Shown: positions 37,501 to 51,161, counted from the stretch's first letter. The stretch: DNA of 64,000 nucleotides from Taenia hydatigena (GCA_036345935.2 JADWOT020000001.1:32843116-32907115), one strand, 5' to 3'. The notes: a model not told the origin generated them from the sequence alone. Numbers and translations are program-made.

Positions 37501-38402
37501 ACTCAGCTGACGTGGCTAAACATGCCGCACAACAACCCAGCCAACCACAGCCAAATGACCACGCTTAAAAGCGTAGCCGCCTAGTGATCGCACACCTCTC
37601 GTCCCCTTGGAAAGGGCAAAAGGACTTACACTATTTTAGAATTTCTCACTGAGTAGTCATATTGTGCTTATTCGGATACCTTTGTCTGGATGCAACAGGG
37701 CGACGTCCAGTGGACCAATGCCTGCTGCCGTCGATTCAGTGATTTGAAAACGCACACACGCATGCAGATTCCCTCAGTCCATGTGAGCACAGCCACTCAC
37801 GGAAGAGCTGTGTGAATCGACTCAAGGCACAGCGCGTCAGTCACCAACCCCTTCAGAAATACCCACCCTGGTCTGCGTATTTTTTATCTTACCAAGACGC
37901 AAGTACCGCCTGCGTCAATGAATCGCACATGAGCATGACTGGCTATTTTTGGAATGATCACCCCATGCATAGGATCACACCCAGCATGCACTTGACCACG
38001 ATTATGCACTACTCACCAATGCAATTCATGGTTTTAGGGTGATTAATAGGAAAACCGAGACATCTGATGAGAATTTTGGTGAGAAAGCGCGGATATGTGA
38101 GTATAAGTGTCTACACATGCGATCTCCACTGGACAGAGGACTGGGCACACAACGTATGCGTCCAACTGAAGTGCCACAGCCACAAAAGAAGGCACAGTGA
38201 AAGATGGGTAGCATTGCAAAATTTCCAACCATAGTTTGCATTAATCAAGCAACAAATGTCTCTTTTCAAATATCAGGTACCCAAAAAGCAAGAAAATATG
38301 AGCGTGGAAAGAAGCAAAGAATCCAAGTTTCCTTATGCATGAGATGTGAATAGCCTTGTCCACGGAAAGAAGGGAAGAAGGCAGGGAGATGGTGTGGGTA
38401 GT

Positions 38403-40110
38403 TCATAAGCGAGTGTATTTTCCAAGGGTTCGTTTGCAATTCGGACAGGTATGCACCGCGTTCTTATCGCAGTCGCAGCAAAACGGAATCAAACAACAGC
38501 CCAGAACACCACTAAAAGAAGCAATAGATTGAATTCGTAAGGGCAGCCCAGCATGGTCAACAGAAGACAAAAGTGAAGCCATGAGTGCTCCTCCTCAAAC
38601 AATGGAACTTCATGCGACATTGCGAAATACTTATTTGAGCAATGCCAAAAGCAGTAGCCGCCATCAAGTTGGCTTGCGTCGTCTAAACAACGTAACGTGT
38701 CTAGGCTCCTAGAGCTCCTATAATCTGTGGAAGCAATAAGCCAAACAAGATGCTGAGCAAATCTGTCAAGTGTAAAGCTAACCCCAAACCAAAAACGCGC
38801 CACCTCAAAAGGCCACGCAGAGTGTAGGCTAAATGTTGACGCGACCATGTAGTGCAACCAACCTCCACAGGCGAGGCAGAGTGTCCACATTTGTGCGGGT
38901 GAATGGTTCAAGACATTGACTTAGTATCCTCATACTCCAGCTTCTAGAGGCTATGAAAATCTAACATGAAGGCACTTAACACTCCTGAGAGGCCACTTAA
39001 GCAAAGAGGTCCCCCCACACCCAGCAATAAATCGTTTACGCAGACAAGGAGAGTTGTCGTAATCTATTATGACATTCATACAGCCAGGCTTCACCAAGGC
39101 GTGGAAAAAAACGCTAGCCGAAGGAGCAAATTACATGAATGAGGTGAAACAGTGCAAAGTAACCTACCCGCAGATGCAGATTAGAACAGCCAAAATCCAT
39201 GTCAGGGAACCCGACTCATAGGTGACGTTGGTTAGCACTTCTTTCCGACATTTTGGACAGAAGAATTGCGAAGGACCGGCGCCCAGTGCGGCAGAGGTGT
39301 ATACCACAGCTGCTAGAAGACAGTGTTAATAGACAGCGAAACCACAAGCGTGCGACAAATCTTAATAATTCAGAACATGTAGCAACGCTCTGATGTGAAC
39401 AACAAAAGATGAAGTGCACAACAAAGAGCCCCTCATTCATGCTTGGTTAAAGTTTGCCGCAGGATGGAGAAATGCAAGATCTATTACAACAGTGATAATC
39501 AGTCGCAGTAAAGGAAAGTAAACCAGTGCATCCACTAGAGGGTCTCATCTTAAACTATGATTAGGCACCCCCGTTTGGAACGCATTGTATGATACGATAA
39601 TGCAATAAAAAGGCACCCAATCCTTCTCCTAGTTGAGGACAAAACTGACGAGACGTGACAATGGCACACCTTGGTGAAATATTGTCAGGCCAACAAAGAG
39701 GTAGAAGGTAGAGAGGAGGGTAGAGATTTGACAAATAGTAAGAAGTGTTTTGTGCGCCATAGTGTACAAAGTGAGTCTATTCTAGTGACGCTAACAATGT
39801 CATAATGGTTCAATTTAATCCTAACCTTTGGGACAATTGCACATCCACAACTTTTGGGGTCATAGACAATTTCGTTAGAATGGTGCAATCGGAGAAACCA
39901 AACATGAGTTACACCATGCACTTGAGCAAAGGAATTAACCCTAACAACAGAAGCTGTTACAATGAGTTAAAGTGAGTAGGTGAAAAGTGAACTGTAACAA
40001 CAATTGCCGCATAAAGTTGGAGGACGGGAAAAAGGTAAAAGCCACTTCATCTGTTCAAAAGTACTTACTGGGTTGTTCCGTACATGGTTTTTGTGGAGGA
40101 TTAGGACCAT
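38403..40110 (-). CDS. LITAF-domain protein, right-arm copy (three exons seen)
   Basis: Mirror copy of the gene at 28448-30159, with exons 40069-40110, 39168-39312 and 38403-38511 on the minus strand. Exon lengths (42, 145, 109), splice sites and phases are identical. Exon 2 differs at three residues beside the first zinc knuckle: it reads QFFCPKCRKEV where the left copy reads QSFCPKCQKKV. The last exon is unchanged. The four knuckle cysteines and the membrane-inserted segment are kept, so both arms seem able to encode a LITAF protein. As on the left, the first exon is not identified. Confidence 0.87.
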
Positions 40111-41478
40111 CTAGAATAAAAAATATCATATCTGCGTAAAAGATACAACCAACTCCTCTTCCAACACACTACTCATGTCAATACAAAACCAAATGAAAAA
40201 TGACTTTTTGAAGATGTTAAGGATGGGTTAAGTGATATTGACTAAAAGGGCATTATTAACCGAGGAGATTTCGACACCAGGCACGGCAACGCTCAGGAAC
40301 ATCTTATAACCTTTGTGAGTGGATAAGCTGAAGACATTCATGACGGAATGAAGGAAAAATTTAGCCATTTCATCACAAAACCGCAACATGCAAGTACGCT
40401 TGGCTAGCAGCGCTCGTGTTTGGGTGCATGCGCACATAGGCATAGGGTGCATTCATTTTCATTTGGCGATAATAGAAAACGATTAATCCGAAGAACACTT
40501 CACACAATTAGGCTGCTCCAGAGGAGGAACTAAGAGCCACAACACCAGGAGAACCCATAATAAATAGAGGTCCTACAAAATAACTCCCACCAGGAGGGAC
40601 TGTCTCAACATAAGGTGGTGCTACTTTCAAGCATGGATGGCGTGCAGTGGGCAAAACCTCTTATTCGGTAATGCCAAAGTGACATTGTGGGAATACAGCA
40701 TTTAAAAAATCTTTAGCACAAAAAATATCTAAACCTGCGAAACCATGCGGGGCGTAAAAAGGTCAAAACACGCAAAACTGACAAACAACATACTTTGGAA
40801 ATACTGTTTTAGTATGCAAACAAATTACACCCAACCTCATGCAAGTTATGCATTATTGTTTGGTGCGGTAAGGAAACCGTAAAAAAGCACAACAGTCACA
40901 AAACACTGTGAGGAAATAAACAGGTTGTGCAATTACCAGGTGACGACATTGAACAAAAGCAGGCGAAAACGCTGTTTAAAGTGTGTTGATAGTTGGATTA
41001 GACGTCCTTTACATCAAAGTATGCAGAAACGTAGTGTGTTATAACAAAACGTATGCAATATTTATTTTTGGTAATATCGACCAAAACATGATGCGCTAGA
41101 TGTAAGGCGTAAAAGAAATTTAGAAATTTTGTAAGATGGCATAAAATGCGGCAATAAGGCGTCCAGATTGGTGACAATTTACGACGGTAAAATTATGAGG
41201 ATTACAGCGGCCGCGAACGAGGACAACTGATAATGTGCATGCATGTAATCATAGTAATGTTTGAGGTGAGTATTAAACAAGCCGTCATATCTACCCAGAG
41301 TCTCTAGGCACTGCATGCAAATACAGGATTCACACCATGGTAGACCTGTCTCGACAGCTCCGAAGAGAGAGCAACTCGGCAAGGAGGAATGAAAGTGAGA
41401 CTCCACCCCCATTAAACTGTGTTTAGCCACGTCATTCATAAAATGACGCTTCTTTTAACTAAGGATTTCCACAACTAG

Positions 41479-43941
41479 CTATGGACACGCATGATGGCCA
41501 GCAATTTCTCCATCCTCAAATTCAGGTCTCATAGAGGTCGAATCTCCAGCTCCAGGCCCACCACCCCCAGTAAGGTCTAAATACGGACTTCGAACAGTCG
41601 TTTTTGTCAGCTTTGGTGGGAGCACGTTGCATTTGTCATTCCAACTCGCCCACTTCTGCTCGCAGTGCGTTAATACTGCGTCCTCCGTATCTTCCTCGTT
41701 GACCAGCACATCAGTAGTGCGATCATCTCGATACGTTCTCGACGCACCGACTGCCACACGTGACCGTGGCAATAGGCTAGTCACCTACTCGACGACACAC
41801 TGACATTTGTTGCTCCCCACACACCCAATTCCACTGTCCAATGCACTTCTTGTGCTCCCATCATTTAACTCACCAGCCAGCTGACCAACTACGCAGTGAG
41901 AAGCAAAGTCGCGTCTTCATTAGTAGCTATCGTTCAACCTGTTGAGTGGCTGACTATCCAACCAAACAACCTCCCAACAGCCCCAACCGACTGCACGCAA
42001 TACAATCTTCTAGCTCCAAATACCAATTCGCTCGCAGTACAATGACACCATACTTGGCCAAAATACATGTCCATTCCACATTCCAACGACTCAACGAAGG
42101 CACAACGGTGAAGCATCTGATTAGTAAGTATACAAACAAACCACCAACGCACTACACTCTCCTCGTCTCCTCTTTCCCACGCCGTCCTCCTCAGTGCTGC
42201 CCCTAATCATTGTGCCGCGTCTGCGATCGCATCCTTCTCCACCTCCTCATTCCCCATAACGAAATCGCATCCCGTAGGACATGGACCAAATGTGCTCACC
42301 ATCCCACCTCTTTACGGCTGCTAGACCAAGTACTGACCTAAAAGCAAAAACAAAGTCTGACTCCTGTCAATGACGTTGGACTTCCAAGACCATCACACCC
42401 ACACAGCAATTAAGCCTCCACATAACCACTAGTCTCCAACCTACTGGCGCATCGCAAGCTCGCGACGGCAAGCCCAACCCCCTTGCCCTACGTGGCGACA
42501 GTACACTCACTCAGCACCGTCAACTACCACATCGCCCTTCAACAACACATACTCACAAACAAATCCTCACATGACACGATCAAAAACAAACACAAGCAAG
42601 TGGTCATGAAGTCATTAAGCATTGTCTCTTCTACACATTAATCGCTCTCACTGCAACACTTTTCCACAAACAAGTGCATCATTTACTCATGAGATAAACT
42701 GCATATACATGTAAATCCATGGCAGCAAGTATGAATTGCGGCAAATGACCATTCTCAGTTCCTTCTGCAGCCATATTACATCCCAATACTAAGTCACACC
42801 AATACCCTTCACCATTGCCACCGTCGACAACGATGCATGCGACCGATGACAGCCTCATCAAACTGCCATGACGTTGATAAGCCTCCCATAGCCAGCGTCG
42901 TGGACAGTGACGACAGTGGAGCAATTGTTCCCCAACAAGGTTGCTCATTTGCATCATCACCACCCACCATCCATGATCGCCTTACTACCTCAACACACGA
43001 AGACTGTACTCACAAGTCTCGTGTGCAAAGTGCCAATTTCGAGGACAAACTCAACGCCTAGCGCTGCTCACCAATACCTTCATGTCAATCGCATTATCCT
43101 TCACGCAACGAATCCATTCCTTCCGCACTTTCAGCCCACAACGTCTTTAGTACCAAGTTAAGCCGCCACGTGCTTCGTGCGTTCTCCTCATTCTTTGGCA
43201 GCTCAGACATCATTAGCCTCAGTCCTTCCCCAACCAAATAACCCACCATCCAACACACCACCACAACAGCTCATAGCAAGCTCTCTCACAACTGCACAAC
43301 ATAGCGAATGAATGCGAACAAGTGCTCTTCTTGAACAACTACAGCTTGTCCCATTCCCTTCCGTAAATCGCATTCACTAACATAACCTAACCTCAGCACA
43401 CCCGAACACACAAAAAGGCACACGCCACTATCAACAATTACGCCCCGCGTTTCACACATAAGCAATGCGGCAAACAGCATAACACTGCATTTGTTTACAA
43501 TGAAAAGTAAGCAAACAGTATGATGGATAACGTACACTTTTAACCACAAATCTAAACAAAGTCCAATTTGCAGAAAAGACCCAAACTACGCCTAGCTTTG
43601 AGTCACTACCCATCATTTTATACACTAACATCAACACAATCACAAGCGCAATTCACCACCCTTTCCCAACAGGACAATAAGCTTGCCTAACGGTTCAACG
43701 CCATTCTCACACTCATCTCGTCTCCCCAGCATGCGCTCACGCCGTCACCTTATGCCTGTGACACAAAAGTGACACCCACCACACCGCCACGCCGTTGTCA
43801 ACCATACCGGTATCGTACCTGTCGAGGTTCACATTACAGGACGAATGACAGTCCTCCGCGGCTGACTCGGCAATATTGCACCGTCCACCAATCCACAGAT
43901 TCTTCGAGGTCTGCTTCACCACCACACTACATTCGTAGGAT
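41479..43941 (-). CDS. Unrecognised split gene with cysteine-rich exon, right copy
   Basis: Mirror of 24619-27081, with exons 43819-43941 and 41479-41776 on the minus strand. Exon lengths, splice sites and the 98-residue last exon match the left copy exactly as far as I can read. With no differences between the arms, the comparison gives no evidence for or against selection here. Upstream, a long hydrophobic stretch (GAFGIYAFASALVLVVLF, read through the acceptor) is open in frame, but the acceptor argues it is intronic. Confidence 0.5.
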
Positions 43942-44214
43942 CTAAAAAGGACAACAAGTACAAGTGCAGAAGCAAACGCATAAATGCCAAACGCGCCCAC
44001 ACAAATGCGAATAAGAAAAGAAATACTTGGAAAGAAAGATTCAAAGATCGCTACAAGATGCAGTCTGTGAAGTGGTGCATAATGCGATCTACAGGAGATA
44101 ATGCCAACAGAGCATTGTAACACGCAAGTCTACGAATAGTCAAATCTCATTCAATAAAAGGAGAGAAGGAACAAGAAGTCAAAAATAAAGTGTGAGATGA
44201 TACAGTCATCGGTG

Positions 44215-44316
44215 AAAGGCGTTCCAGCAACTCATTTTCCTCTGTCTGTTGAATATATGCATTCTATCCTGATATTTTGCCTTCTTTTGCCTTTAAGGGA
44301 GCCTTCGGATCCTACA
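44215..44316 (+). mobile_element. Truncated LTR fragment, right copy
   Basis: Mirror of 24243-24345, ending GGATCCTACA. It is the 3' part of the same LTR family with the 5' half missing. Confidence 0.65.
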
Positions 44317-44659
44317 ATAAGGAGCTGATTTGGAAGTGGGATTATTAGGCGGAGGAGGAGGAGGAGGGGGAGGAGAGAGATGAGGGACCGCATTGACAAA
44401 CTCACAAGAGTGGGAGTTTGAGGATGCGATTCTTAGCCCTAACATTACCCGTGACTCAGTAAACATGCCTCATACTCTTTTAGCCTTCTCATTTCTCCTC
44501 ACAGAAAGAATCAAAAAGTTTACATTATTCCACACAAAAAAAATCCTGTTAAATTGTCGAGCGCTCCCACCTCTATCATGATCAACTATCCCAGCAGAAT
44601 CGAACCCGTTTTCACAATTGCATTGGGGTTACTGGCAGGTCAGGTAAGTTCAGACAATT

Positions 44660-44860
44660 ACAAGTCATGCCATGACAGCTACCACACAAGGTAGAAGGTC
44701 GGGTAGCGCTTTACTAAATGGAACAACTGTCAATGTGGTTGAGGCTCAAATCAGGAAGTAATTACGAAGTTAGCTACTGTGCCACTGCGTCTACGTGTAG
44801 TGGGATGTGCAGGCATCGTAACCGAAAACTGCCATCTGAAAACGTAGCTTACACCCCACC
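44660..44860 (+). repeat. Repeat block Q, right core copy
   Basis: Mirror of 23505-23700. Read on this strand the frame gives KSGSNYEVSYCATASTC and a following MCRHRN, with the second cysteine of the CxxC pair lost (CRHR). Confidence 0.6.
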
Positions 44861-44939
44861 AACCAACAAGATGTTAGGCGGATTTCGTACAAGTGCTCAT
44901 CTTTCGTGAAGGTGATCGACACCTGCAAACCAATGTGGG

Positions 44940-45121
44940 TTTAGTACTTTGTTAGAACTGCCGGTTTCTGTCAGAATCACAGGGGGTGGCCGTACTGCCC
45001 TAGCTGCGTGGGCTGGCCTCCGGGCCATGCCAGCAGCCTATTTCCCTCTGTTCGGTGAATATATGCATTCTACCCTGCCACTTTGCCTTCTTTCGCCTTA
45101 AGGGAGCCTCGGGACGCTACA
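44940..45121 (+). mobile_element. Solo LTR shared by both arms, right copy
   Basis: Mirror of 23240-23421, running from TTTAGTAC to GGGACGCTACA. It is flanked by perfect 5-bp duplications GTGGG at 44935-44939 and 45122-45126. Presence at the same site in both arms means it inserted before the arms last became identical. Confidence 0.85.
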
Positions 45122-46727
45122 GTGGGTAGGGTCAGTCCATTGCGTTAATTGAGCAACTCGTCTATTGGTTTTGAATATGAACTTTGTTATAAAACACGTG
45201 TTTAAAGCGGCATGAATTGTACAACTAGTTAACAAAATGCCATTGCTCACTGTTGTTTAAACCGCTTTTACGATTTGTTGGCAAACCTTACAATATCAAT
45301 ATTATGCATCTATATTACTAATATGTAAATATTAACGTTGTTCCCATTTTGTGCGCTTTGTAAATCGTCATTAGTATGTTTGCTACCCGAATTATACGCG
45401 GCAGTCGTAACTGCTGGTATTTGTAGTAATTATGGTCGCATTAAAAACACATAAAAATATAAAGCTCGTTTGTTTCATCAGGCGAACTTTGAACTGATCG
45501 GCGAGGTTTTTGCGCGGCTTGCGTAGTTTGTGTGTGTTTTCGGGGCTAGTTTTTCTGGGTTAATGGGGCTTCATGCGCTGCCAAAAGTTGAAAACCCAGT
45601 AAGCAGTAAGTAACTGTTTATTACTTTTAGTTAGCTAGTTAGTCTGAGGTACTTTAAATGCCGACTTGTTCCCTTTATACACATACTTGTTAGAGTAGAT
45701 GCAAAGGCCTCTTAATGTGAATGTTGACGGCTACTTTTCAACTGCAAGGTCCCCTGACGTGCATGTTTTGCTGTATAGATATAAATTTAGACTGTTTTTG
45801 CGGTTCATGAGGTTGTTTGTTTTTTACTGACGTTTGAATTTGAGCAATGGGGCGTGATTTTGTGGAGAGGTGTTAAAATCTTACGAAGTGCTTGGCAATT
45901 ACTTGCTTGGTGGTTTCTTGCGATTAAGCACCCACTTTATGAGTGCCTATAGATATATGCTTTTGCTTCATTTGTCAGTATTTGTTAGACAAACCGTTTC
46001 AGAAATAGCTGCAGTTGCTGTCACAACTTTTTGTTTTCCACTTGCACTGCCTGATTGCGTTGATTTTGTTACTACAAAACACTTCTTTGGATTAAGTACG
46101 ATCGCTTTGGCTGTTTTTAAGCGGTTTGTTATTTTAGTAAGAATGAGTTTTGATGAACGAGGTCCAATTTGATGAAGGGACCTGTAACTTTGGTAAAGTA
46201 AACGCAAAAGTCTCATAATGTGGCTGTTAGGTCGTTTTGTTTTCCAACTGCGATGCCTGCTCACGTGCACTTCTCGCTGTATGACACCTCGAGCGATAAG
46301 TTAAGATTGTTTTGGCAATTTGTAATTTGTTTACTTTCTAATGGCGATAGATTTATGTTGGGAGGGGTGCTAGCGTTGCTAAGGACGTGGCAATTAATCA
46401 TTATTATTTTTTTGCTAGTAAGTATTCACCATTATTTATAAATCTTATTATGCATTTTTTGGCTCGTTTTCGTGCTAGAATACACTGAAGAAGAAGAGAC
46501 TGCAGCAGTAATGAGTGCGAGTCTTGCCTTCGCTATCACTTCACATATTTCTCAGGTAAGATTGGATCGTGCTTAATGAGTTGTTGCCGTCTCTTTTTGT
46601 GCGCAGCAATGGAATCAAAGTGCGTTCATATGGTTGGTGGGAGAGTGCTGTTCTCCTTTACCTGTTTATCTGCGCTATTTTCATTACTGTGATATGGGTG
46701 TTGTTGGAGCACATATGGATGGCGGAG

Positions 46728-46749
46728 TGGGCGGGAGGGGGGAGGGGGG
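46728..46749 (+). repeat. G-rich tract expanded in the right arm
   Basis: GTGGGCGGGAGGGGGGAGGGG is present here; the left mirror (about 21620-21640) reads only GAGTGTGGGCAGG. About 20 extra bases, again creating four G-runs in the right arm only. Confidence 0.8.
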
Positions 46750-47331
46750 CAGGACGAGGGTTGTTTTTTGTGTTGATGTGATTCTTGCTGTGAAACATGT
46801 TGTGTAGAGGGCCTCGGTGATGACTTAATGGTAGGATGCTCAGCTTTGACGGCATGGGTGGGAAGCTTTGGCATCACCACGCAGACTGTACTTTGTAGCA
46901 GTCTTAAGTGTTTGCTTGTTGAGTTGTCTGTTTCTTGTTTTCCTACCAGTAGTTATGCTTGTGGATGTTAGCTTTGCAGCGCATTGGAGCCTCACACATC
47001 GGTCTTTCCATTGTTTGGTTTTTTTTCTTTTTAGATGCTACAAACTTACCCTGATGGTTGTGATGGTGAAGTAACATGTGATGAGTGTGTGGAATGGTAG
47101 GCAATGCAAGATGTTGGAGTGATTCGCGGTGGCGGTGACGGTGACGGCGGTGGCGTCTCTGTCTGGGTTGTGCGATGCGGCTGTCGGCATGGGCGACACG
47201 GCCTACTATTACTATTATTGTCTCCGTCTCTTTGTCTTCGCGGGCATGGGTGGCTGGGTGGCGGCGAAGGAAGGGAAAGGCTTGGGGAGCTGTGCCGTGG
47301 GTGTGTGAAAGAGTGAAGGAGACATTCTCTT

Positions 47332-47356
47332 ACGACGACGACGACGACGACGACGA
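47332..47356 (+). repeat. ACG trinucleotide repeat, expanded in the right arm
   Basis: About eight ACG units. The left mirror at 21037-21045 has three CGT units. The tract is a microsatellite that changed length after the arms were last alike. Confidence 0.9.
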
Positions 47357-48004
47357 ATGAAAGCGCTATGGGTGGAGCTTGGTGGTGGCATCTGCGGCAC
47401 ATTTTGCTTCCGGAGGTACGGAAATGTTTTCGCGGTGGGAGGGTGGAGGTTAATTTGTTGCTGACTGTATAGGTGATGAGTAGTGGTGCATCATCTCAGA
47501 GGAGGTAAGTAAGTGAGTAGGTCTCCACTGTTGGGTGTGCTGGGCGCGAGCCGTTAGGGGAGGGGGAGCGGCTGTCGTGCTACTCCGACTACTATTGCTA
47601 CTCAGTCTGAGGAGTGAGAATGGATGGAAAAGGAGTTGAAAAGGACGGTGTGGGGAGCATCTGGGGTAGAATGCTTAGGTGGTTTCCGACCTCACCTCGA
47701 CTAATTACTATCGGGGTTGTCAGGTTTCTTGTATCTTGAAAGGTAGAAAGTGTTGGAGGAAAAGATGGAAATGTATTTTGCAGCCTCAAAGTGCTGGCAG
47801 TAGTCAGTATTTGCGGTTGAGCTAATGGTTGGAAAGGCTTAAACGCATTTAAGGGTGTAAATGTTAACCTTACCAATTGTAATCAGGGAGAGAACGCTGG
47901 TTCCTCACCAATGCGAAAGCCTAACTTGGCACTAGAAAGGGCGGATCGGTAGACACTTTTGAAAGACTGTCGTTGGAAGAGGAAGTGTGACGATTAGGTG
48001 TTGT

Positions 48005-48202
48005 TCACAGCGATTGAATAGGTCCTTCGCAGTAGTAAGGGACGATGCTTTGAAAAGTGCATATTTCATAGTCGCTGATGAAGACTGTTTCAGGGACTGG
48101 TCTGGTACTTTCGAGGAAGCTGTGACTATGGCAGTGAAGGGAACAAATTTTCTGACAGAAATATGAAAATGTGTCTGATTTGGCTCCACCCGAGTGTGTG
48201 AC
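48005..48202 (+). pseudogene. Right copy of the 20187-20387 candidate exon, interrupted
   Basis: Mirror of the left candidate exon. At 48157-48202, 46 bases absent from the left arm follow TCTGAC and themselves end in GAC, introducing an in-frame TGA. It is either an insertion with short duplicated ends on the right or a deletion between GAC repeats on the left. Confidence 0.25.
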
Positions 48203-48496
48203 TAAGGTGGCTCTGATTACAGCCAGTGCTTAAGTAATGCTGTAGCCTCGATTTTCTAAATTGGATTTCTTGTAGAAAAAGTGGTTAGAAAAATGCGAAG
48301 GTAGTAGGATGGAAATGTCAGTCATGAAATAGTATTTTGCGCTCGTTTATGCGGACTTACAAATGGTAGTGGTAAGGACGTAGTTTTGGTTGGAATGAGC
48401 CTCCCTTTTGGGTGTTGGGCGGATGAGAGAGTGGAAGAAGATGGGAAAGTAGTGATGTGTGTGAAGTGATGGAAATGGCGTCTTTTGCACTTGTAG

Positions 48497-48736
48497 CGAG
48501 CCAAGCGGCATGAATGTGTCGCGGAGTGGCCTCGTGGACACATTGAGGCAAATGCTGGAACTAATTTTGCTCCCGTATCGGCCGGCAGTGTCATTGGTGG
48601 TGTTGGTGGTGGTAGTGGCGGCAGTGCCGGGGATGGATCCTCTCTCAACGATCTATGGCTTCAATGGGCAGTCTTGAGGCGCTGCTTACCGACTTACGCG
48701 CCAGCCCGTGCTCTGCCCGATGTCGTCGGGAAATAG
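48497..48736 (+). CDS. Candidate exon, glycine-rich, right copy
   Basis: A strong acceptor (TTTTGCACTTGTAG) precedes 79 open codons beginning RAKRHECVAEWPRGHIEANA and followed by a GGVGGGSGGSAGDG run. Stop TAG is at 48734. It lies on the same strand as the USP5-like relic, about 2.4 kb upstream of it, so it could be an N-terminal exon of that gene or of another one. The donor is not clear. The left mirror differs at one residue near the start (T for A). No family recognised. Confidence 0.28.
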   Translation, partial: RAKRHECVAEWPRGHIEANAGTNFAPVSAGSVIGGVGGGSGGSAGDGSSLNDLWLQWAVLRRCLPTYAPARALPDVVGK

Positions 48737-48801
48737 GATGTTTGGAAGAGGTGGTTGGAAGCGCCCTCCCGTCTGTGCAGAAGACCACACGTGAACTTGT
48801 T

Positions 48802-48836
48802 CCCCTTCCCTGCCCTGCCCTTCCCTTCCCGCTCCC
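48802..48836 (-). other. G-quadruplex-type G-run cluster, right arm
   Basis: Reverse complement of 19584-19618, seen as C-runs on the + strand (CCCCTTCCCTGCCCTGCCC). Unchanged between the arms. Confidence 0.7.
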
Positions 48837-51161
48837 TTCTTTAGTTATTATTATTGCTGCTACCATTGATAAAGCTAAACTATTGCCACTGTTAAAAGCA
48901 GTAAAGGCGCCCTCCTTCCTTCCTCCCTTTTGCATATGCAGAATGTGTTGGATATTGAGGAGTGGGGTAGAGACACCTCGCCGCCATTGAATACTGTAGA
49001 GCTTATCAAAAACCTGTGGAGGAATGGGGACTGTTAGTGTTGCGTTGTCCCTAACTTCGATCATTTATCGTATGTTCACAAACATTCTGCAAAGAATGCC
49101 TTTCTTGTGTGTGTTTTGCTGGGACCACGCGGATCTCTAGTGCTACTTCTACAGAAGGCTAGTTGTGCATCATCCATGTAGTCACTGACAGGAGTGCAAA
49201 GTAGATGCATTCCTCTGACTGGTTCTAGTGGATGACGATGCATGCTTCCACAGTGCAACGTTAAACGCATTAGCACCGTTGGCTCAAACGCCCACACGCA
49301 GGTGACTGAGAGGAGCATTACTTGTCCACTTTCGAGCATCGTCGGATAAGTGGCGTATGCATACGTACACCAGCTCGAAACACTGGACGTTCCACAGTCA
49401 TTGGCGCCTTGAATGCTGTCTAGTAGCACGATCTTGGGTCTGCGCATGACTCCAATTGGACCCGATGGTAGTAGGTGGCAGCTACGGACATTGTAGTCTT
49501 AAATGGAAGTGTGCCGAAGTCTGGTCCGCGTTTACCTCTTACGGGAGACAAACTTGGTTCGCAGCGGACTTACGAGATGGTCTGCGTCTGGTGTAAGTCA
49601 TCAGCTACACCTTTCTACTCATGTGCTTACAAGTAGTTGGCATCTTGGGCTCACCCTGAGTACGAATGTGGTTGATTGGTCAAGTAGGCTTCGAGATTAT
49701 CATTTTAAAGTAAATCATCGGCCCTTGTGACTCTCCTCTGTGAGGTACTGCCGTCCCACATTGTTTTCTCCTCTGATTGTGTGAGTGCAGTGAAGAGTTA
49801 TTTCTCCCTTGTCCAATGTCTTTTGTCTACTGCGATTTCACGACCGCCGGTGAGACCGAGGCTGAGACTCCTTCTGCGGCGTCATCAACCGCACTAGTGT
49901 AGAAGGGACCTGCTGCGTCGACTCGTCACGTAGATGTCCTATTTTTCTTGACACTTCTACATTCGCATCCATGCACTCGATTAGGCTGTCGTTGGATCCA
50001 ACAATTCTGGATGGCAGGTCGTACTTGGCGACAGTTCACAAGGTAATATAATTTCAATTCGTGTCTGGGAAATTTTATTCTGGTGAGTGATTCTAGTCTT
50101 AAACACAAACCCTTTAACCGAAATGGATGTGAGTTGTGGTGAGGTTGAGTAGATGGATGAGGAATGTAAGGTGGATTAGTTGGTGAATGGAGCAGAAATG
50201 CGTGCGCTCGGGATGCTACTGGGAGTAGTGAGGTGGTTGTGGGGCGGTCTTCTTCGGCAATGAGTCAGGCGTGTTGGAGGGGAGGTTGGAGGGGATTTGC
50301 TGAATGAGTGAACTGATGGTGGATGGAGGGTTTGATGGGGCGAAAACTAGTAACAATGTGACCTTTCCCCTCATGATGGCGATGTTGGCAAGCATTGATA
50401 TGTGTTTGCTTTCCAAAGGCACAGCGGCGCAGTCCATTGACCAATTGATAGAAATCACTTTTCTTTGAGTGGTTTTGCACTCAGCAGTTCACTCCTCCAA
50501 TGAATTATGCATGCGCACGCATGATGCTGAAATGCGTTGATTGGAGGTGTTGGAATGCTAGAGCTTCTACTGTGTTGGAGGGTGATGTTGTTAGTGACTA
50601 TAGGAAAGTCGATTTGGAGCCAAGGTGGTGGTGGAGTGAACAATGTGGGTTAAGTGGAGACTTTGGGATTGTTGAAGTTGTTTCCTTCTCCATGACTTTT
50701 GAGGGAAGGGTGATGCTGCATTTGAGGAACTGCAGTGCGTTCTGCGTAATCAATGGCTTTGATTAAAATGATTTCTCATTCAACTGTTTTCTTTCTGTCG
50801 CCAACTACTGCCTCCTTCTCCCTCTCACCTCTCCTCTGATAGACCTGAGCTGAATTTGGAGCGTTTGCCATCGAGACCGCAGGTCAATCCACTGAATGCC
50901 TGCGAACTACTCTTAACTCTTCGAGAGCACCAGCGACGGCGCCAACATCACCACCAGTAAACGCAGAGGCAATGAGTGGAAGAATAGTTGAAAAGCTTAG
51001 TAGTGGACCCCTAATTGAGTAACCGAGGCGATTTTCGAATTGATGATTGGGTGGATTTGGTAGATCAAGGCTAATGACTGGTTGGTTAGAGGAATGGGTG
51101 TAGCGATGCCAATCAATGGACAGATAGGTGGTAGACGTACTTGACCGACTTTTCTTGATTG

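Noticed and set aside
47046..47402. Proline- and valine-rich ORF
   Set aside because: It is produced by the ACG repeat and C-rich low-complexity DNA, and its length changes with the microsatellite.
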